In this document: positions 61,995 to 64,000 of the stretch, in pieces
How positions within the stretch are numbered: position 1 is the stretch's first letter
Layout of the letters: every line of letters begins with the position of its first letter
NCBI RefSeq assembly: GCF_027107535.1
Contig: NZ_CP114283.1
Span: 4,216,001 to 4,280,000 of the forward strand
Length of the DNA: 64,000 nucleotides
Reading direction: 5' to 3'
Source: Streptomyces aurantiacus
GTDB taxonomy: Bacteria; Actinomycetota; Actinomycetes; Streptomycetales; Streptomycetaceae
The notes under the pieces: generated by a model
Told to the model about the DNA's origin: nothing
What the model saw: the letters and a program-made list of their open reading frames with translations, nothing else
The model's database searches: none
Translations under genes and position numbers: made by a program

Positions 61995-62330
61995 TCACGC
62001 GGTGACGTCGGCCTCGGGATCGGGCACTGCCATGGCCCAGGTGCCCATGGCGTCCAGGACATCGCGCAACCCCTCACCGAGAGGGGTCAGCGCGTACTCG
62101 ACGCGCGGCGGGATCTCCGCGTAGGTCGTGCGGGTGACGATGCCATGCCGCTCGAACTGGCGCAGCCGGCTGGTCAGGGTGTGCGGACTGATGCCGGGCA
62201 GAGCCTCGCGCAGCCGGGTGAAGCGGTGGGGTCCGTGCAGCAGTTCACGCACGATCAGAGTGGCCCACGGGCCGTTGAGCAGCGTGAGGAACCGGGCGAC
62301 GCCGCACTCGGGGAGACAGGGATCGGTCAC
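61995..62330 (-). CDS. HxlR-family transcriptional regulator
   Basis: A 111-residue winged-helix regulator: PCLPECGVARFLTLLNGPWATLIVRELLHGPHRFTRLREALPGISPHTLTSRLRQFERHGIVTRTTYAEIPPRVEYALTPLGE is the complete HxlR domain, with Cys residues near the N-terminus that in some relatives sense redox or electrophiles. The GTG at 62330 is chosen; a GTG at 62384 would add 18 residues. It is divergent from an NmrA-like oxidoreductase gene, 65 bp apart, with inverted repeats between them. Confidence 0.9.
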   Translation of the reverse strand: MTDPCLPECGVARFLTLLNGPWATLIVRELLHGPHRFTRLREALPGISPHTLTSRLRQFERHGIVTRTTYAEIPPRVEYALTPLGEGLRDVLDAMGTWAMAVPDPEADVTA

Positions 62331-62349
62331 AGTTTTGACCGTACCCCAA

Positions 62350-62386
62350 TAGTGCAGTTGATGTAACTGGTGCTGCCCATGCACTA
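62350..62386. promoter_or_regulatory. HxlR operator region
   Basis: TAGTGCA (62350-62356) and TGCACTA (62380-62386) form a perfect inverted repeat, and CAGTT-GATGT-AACTG (62355-62369) lies within it. ACTAAT (62383-62388) fits a -10 for the oxidoreductase gene and is 7 nt before its ATG. Confidence 0.6.
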
Positions 62387-62395
62387 ATGGCGTCC

Positions 62396-63241
62396 ATGAC
62401 CTACGTGATTCACGGCGCCACCGGCGCCCAGGGTGCCCCCGTCGTCTCCGCTCTCGCCGCCGCGGGCAAGTCCGTGACCGCTCTGACTCGATCCGCCGAT
62501 GTAGCCGTGGACGGCGCGCAGCGCGTCGTAGCCGCCGGCTACGGCTCCACAGCCGAACTGACTGAGGCGTACCGCGGCGCTGACGGAGTGTTCGTCCACC
62601 TGCCGGTGGTCTCCGAAGAGGACCGCCTGACCTATGCGCGCAACATCGTCGCTGCTGTCCGCGCGGCCCGTCCGGACCGGGTGGTGTTCTCGACCAGCGG
62701 CGCCCCGATCGACCCGGAAAACGGTGGCGCGGCGGCGGCACTGGTTGGCGGTCTTGCGGGCAGCGGGGTGTCCCATGCGGTCATCGCGCCCACGTTCTAC
62801 CTGGAGAACCTGCTCATGCCGTACGTCCTCGACGCGGTCCGCGAGCAAGGCGTGCTGCCCTATCCGATCCGCGCCGACTTCCCGGCTTCTTGGGCGTCAC
62901 ACTTGGACATCGGCGACGCGGTCGCCGCCCTGTTCGACCGCACGGACATCACCGGCGTGATCTCCGTCGGCCAGTACCCGGCGATCACCGGGCCCGACCT
63001 GGCCGAGGCGTTCGGCGCCCACTTCGGCAAGGACGTGGTCTTCGAGCAGATCACCCCCGAGCAGTTCCGCAGCTCCGTTGCACCGTTGCTGGGCGAGGGC
63101 CCCGCCGCCGACGTCGCCGGATTCTACGCGGCCATGAGCACACTTCCGCACCGCTCGATCACACCTGAGAACTCCGCCCAGAAGCTGCTCGGCATCACCC
63201 CTCGCACTACCGGGCAGTGGCTGACCGGCATCGGCCTCTGA
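62396..63241 (+). CDS. NmrA-like NAD(P)-binding oxidoreductase
   Basis: A 281-residue atypical short-chain dehydrogenase: the Gly-rich motif is VIHGATGAQGAPVVSAL, followed by GYGSTAELTEAYRGADGVFVHLPVV, VVFSTSGAPID, APTFYLENLLMPYVLDAVREQG and a C-terminal SDR-like tail (TGQWLTGIGL). The group includes quinone reductases (QOR2-like) and NADPH sensors. The ATG at 62396 lies 7 nt after an ACTAAT -10, so a leaderless message is likely; the ATG at 62387 is inside the promoter. The divergent HxlR regulator is the obvious controller. Confidence 0.9.
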   Translation: MTYVIHGATGAQGAPVVSALAAAGKSVTALTRSADVAVDGAQRVVAAGYGSTAELTEAYRGADGVFVHLPVVSEEDRLTYARNIVAAVRAARPDRVVFSTSGAPIDPENGGAAAALVGGLAGSGVSHAVIAPTFYLENLLMPYVLDAVREQGVLPYPIRADFPASWASHLDIGDAVAALFDRTDITGVISVGQYPAITGPDLAEAFGAHFGKDVVFEQITPEQFRSSVAPLLGEGPAADVAGFYAAMSTLPHRSITPENSAQKLLGITPRTTGQWLTGIGL

Positions 63242-63554
63242 CCGTAACCACGATCGGGGCCGGCCAAGTCCTCAAGTACTGCTGAACGCCCACGCAAGTA
63301 CTCGTCCGGGCTGTGCGGGCCCGCCGGACAGAGGCCGGCCCACCCCGTCTTCCCTGTCGACTTCGGCCTGTTGAACAGGCGATCAGACCTTGGCTCTTCC
63401 GAGGGCACAGCTTGCATCAGCCGTGGGTTCGGTGGCTGCGGGTTCAAGGATGTTACTCGCGTCACATCCGCTTGAACCTGACATTGATGTCAAGAATTAG
63501 CTTGGCGATGTCCCCGCCGAACGCCGGACGAGGACGCTGCGAAAGGAATTCTTG
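63242..63554. other. Intergenic region ending in a MerR-type promoter
   Basis: About 310 bp. The first 200 bp show no gene; the last 90 hold the MerR-type promoter described separately. Confidence 0.6.
63472..63502 (+). promoter_or_regulatory. MerR-type promoter of the quinone-oxidoreductase-like gene
   Basis: TTGAAC (-35, 63472-63477) and TTAGCT (-10, 63497-63502) are separated by 19 bp, too long for normal RNA polymerase contact and typical of MerR-activated promoters. The spacer holds the palindrome TGACATTGATGTCA (63479-63492). No merR gene is in the window. Confidence 0.7.
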
Positions 63555-64000
63555 ATGAGTACAGCCCTGGGGTATCGCACCTTCGGTAGCGCCGACGTCC
63601 ACGAGTTCTTCGATCGGCCCGTTCCGTCGCCCGGTCCTCTCGAAGTCCTCGTGCGCGTCGCGGCCGCGGGAGTCAACCCGCTCGATCACCTACTCCGGTC
63701 CGGACACATCCAGGTGTTGAACGGCCATGTGCCTTTTCCGCAGGTCCTGGGAATGGAGGCGGCAGGCACCGTCCTTGCGGTGGGGGACGATGTGACTGAC
63801 CTGGCCGTCGGCGACCGGGTCACCGGATTCGCCCTGACCGGTGCCGGCACGTACGCGAGGACGACTCTGTTGCTCGCCGAGTCCACGGCCCGCATACCCG
63901 ACACGCTCTCGGAGACCTGGGCGGCGACCATCCCCGTCGCCGGCACCACCGCGCTCGACGTCCTGGACCAACTCGCCCTGCCCGCCGGGGCGTCGCTGCT
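63555..64000 (+). CDS. Zinc-independent quinone-oxidoreductase-like (MDR) protein, partial
   Basis: The first 148 codons of a medium-chain reductase; the gene continues beyond the window. YRTFGSADVHEFFDRPVPSPGPLEVLVRVAAAGVNPLDHLLRSG, PFPQVLGMEAAGTVLAVGDDVTDLAVGDRVTGF and AATIPVAGTTALDVLDQL are typical of zinc-free quinone oxidoreductases, which lack the catalytic Cys/His zinc site (here NPLDHLL in place of CGTD). The NADPH motif AxGxxG would follow beyond 64000. AAAGGA precedes the ATG. A MerR-type promoter upstream predicts induction by a thiol-reactive or electrophilic signal. Confidence 0.88.
   Translation, partial: MSTALGYRTFGSADVHEFFDRPVPSPGPLEVLVRVAAAGVNPLDHLLRSGHIQVLNGHVPFPQVLGMEAAGTVLAVGDDVTDLAVGDRVTGFALTGAGTYARTTLLLAESTARIPDTLSETWAATIPVAGTTALDVLDQLALPAGASL

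Noticed and set aside
61787..62005. Small + strand frame starting at the TTCCATGG repeats
   Set aside because: The start lies in the operator, the product has no family and codon use is poor.
1..64000. A single biosynthetic gene cluster
   Set aside because: No polyketide synthase, peptide synthetase, terpene synthase or RiPP precursor was seen; the enzymes sit in separate, separately controlled units.

Overview
The base composition (very GC-rich, strong G/C third-codon bias), frequent GTG starts, actinomycete regulator types and several Streptomyces-type families (DUF305/DUF6153 pair, ECF41 sigma factor, SapA-like secreted protein, eCIS-cargo-like protein) point to Streptomyces or a close relative. 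No rRNA, tRNA, CRISPR array, intact insertion sequence or phage module was seen. The window is dominated by regulators with adjacent single enzymes, orphan secreted or membrane proteins and at least six gene relics. That mix is typical of the non-core arms of a linear Streptomyces chromosome, but this is an inference.

Layout. 0-13 kb: the 5' part of a rifamycin phosphotransferase gene (rph, cut by the window edge) with an exact 19-bp rifamycin-associated element upstream; an aminoglycoside-phosphotransferase-fold protein; a surface protein; a DUF305 lipoprotein with a DUF6153 partner; an ECF41 sigma factor coupled to a FAD oxidoreductase whose promoter carries an ECF41-type signature; and a divergent TetR/FAD-monooxygenase pair with two matching operators. 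13-17 kb: a Fic-fold toxin/antitoxin pair, an FdhF/YdeP molybdoenzyme and a SRPBCC protein. 17-25.7 kb: a DM13 protein and two NarL-type two-component systems, one with an unusual duplicated kinase, flanking a TauD-type dioxygenase, then a Clp-N repeat protein. 25.8-34.4 kb: a frameshifted gene, a hypothetical protein, a second FAD monooxygenase, DedA, an eCIS-cargo-like protein, a membrane protein and a BASS-type transporter. 34.5-37.7 kb: response-regulator and AraC relics around a ComB-like phosphatase, then a MarR/epoxide-hydrolase pair with two perfect operators. 37.7-39.1 kb: 1.4 kb with no recognisable gene. 39-49.5 kb: an NCS1 permease with a C-terminal Cys cluster under a GntR regulator, small secreted and zinc-ribbon proteins, a third NarL-type system, a LURP-one-like protein and two alpha/beta hydrolases, the second frameshifted near its end. 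49.7-57 kb: a coupled GT2-GtrA/mannosyltransferase pair, a SigE-type ECF sigma factor with its membrane partner, a decayed secreted-protein gene, a SapA-like protein and two membrane proteins. 57.5-64 kb: an arsR-AHSA1-reductase operon, a dehydrogenase relic, a MarR gene and a VOC-SnoaL-PPOX gene set sharing an operator motif, an HxlR/NmrA-like pair and the start of a quinone-oxidoreductase-like gene behind a MerR-type promoter.

The recurring design is one regulator next to one detoxification-type enzyme with readable palindromic operators between them: TetR/monooxygenase, MarR/epoxide hydrolase, HxlR/NmrA-like, ArsR/AHSA1/reductase, ECF41/oxidoreductase. The window reads as a collection of inducible stress and xenobiotic-response units, not as one biosynthetic cluster.
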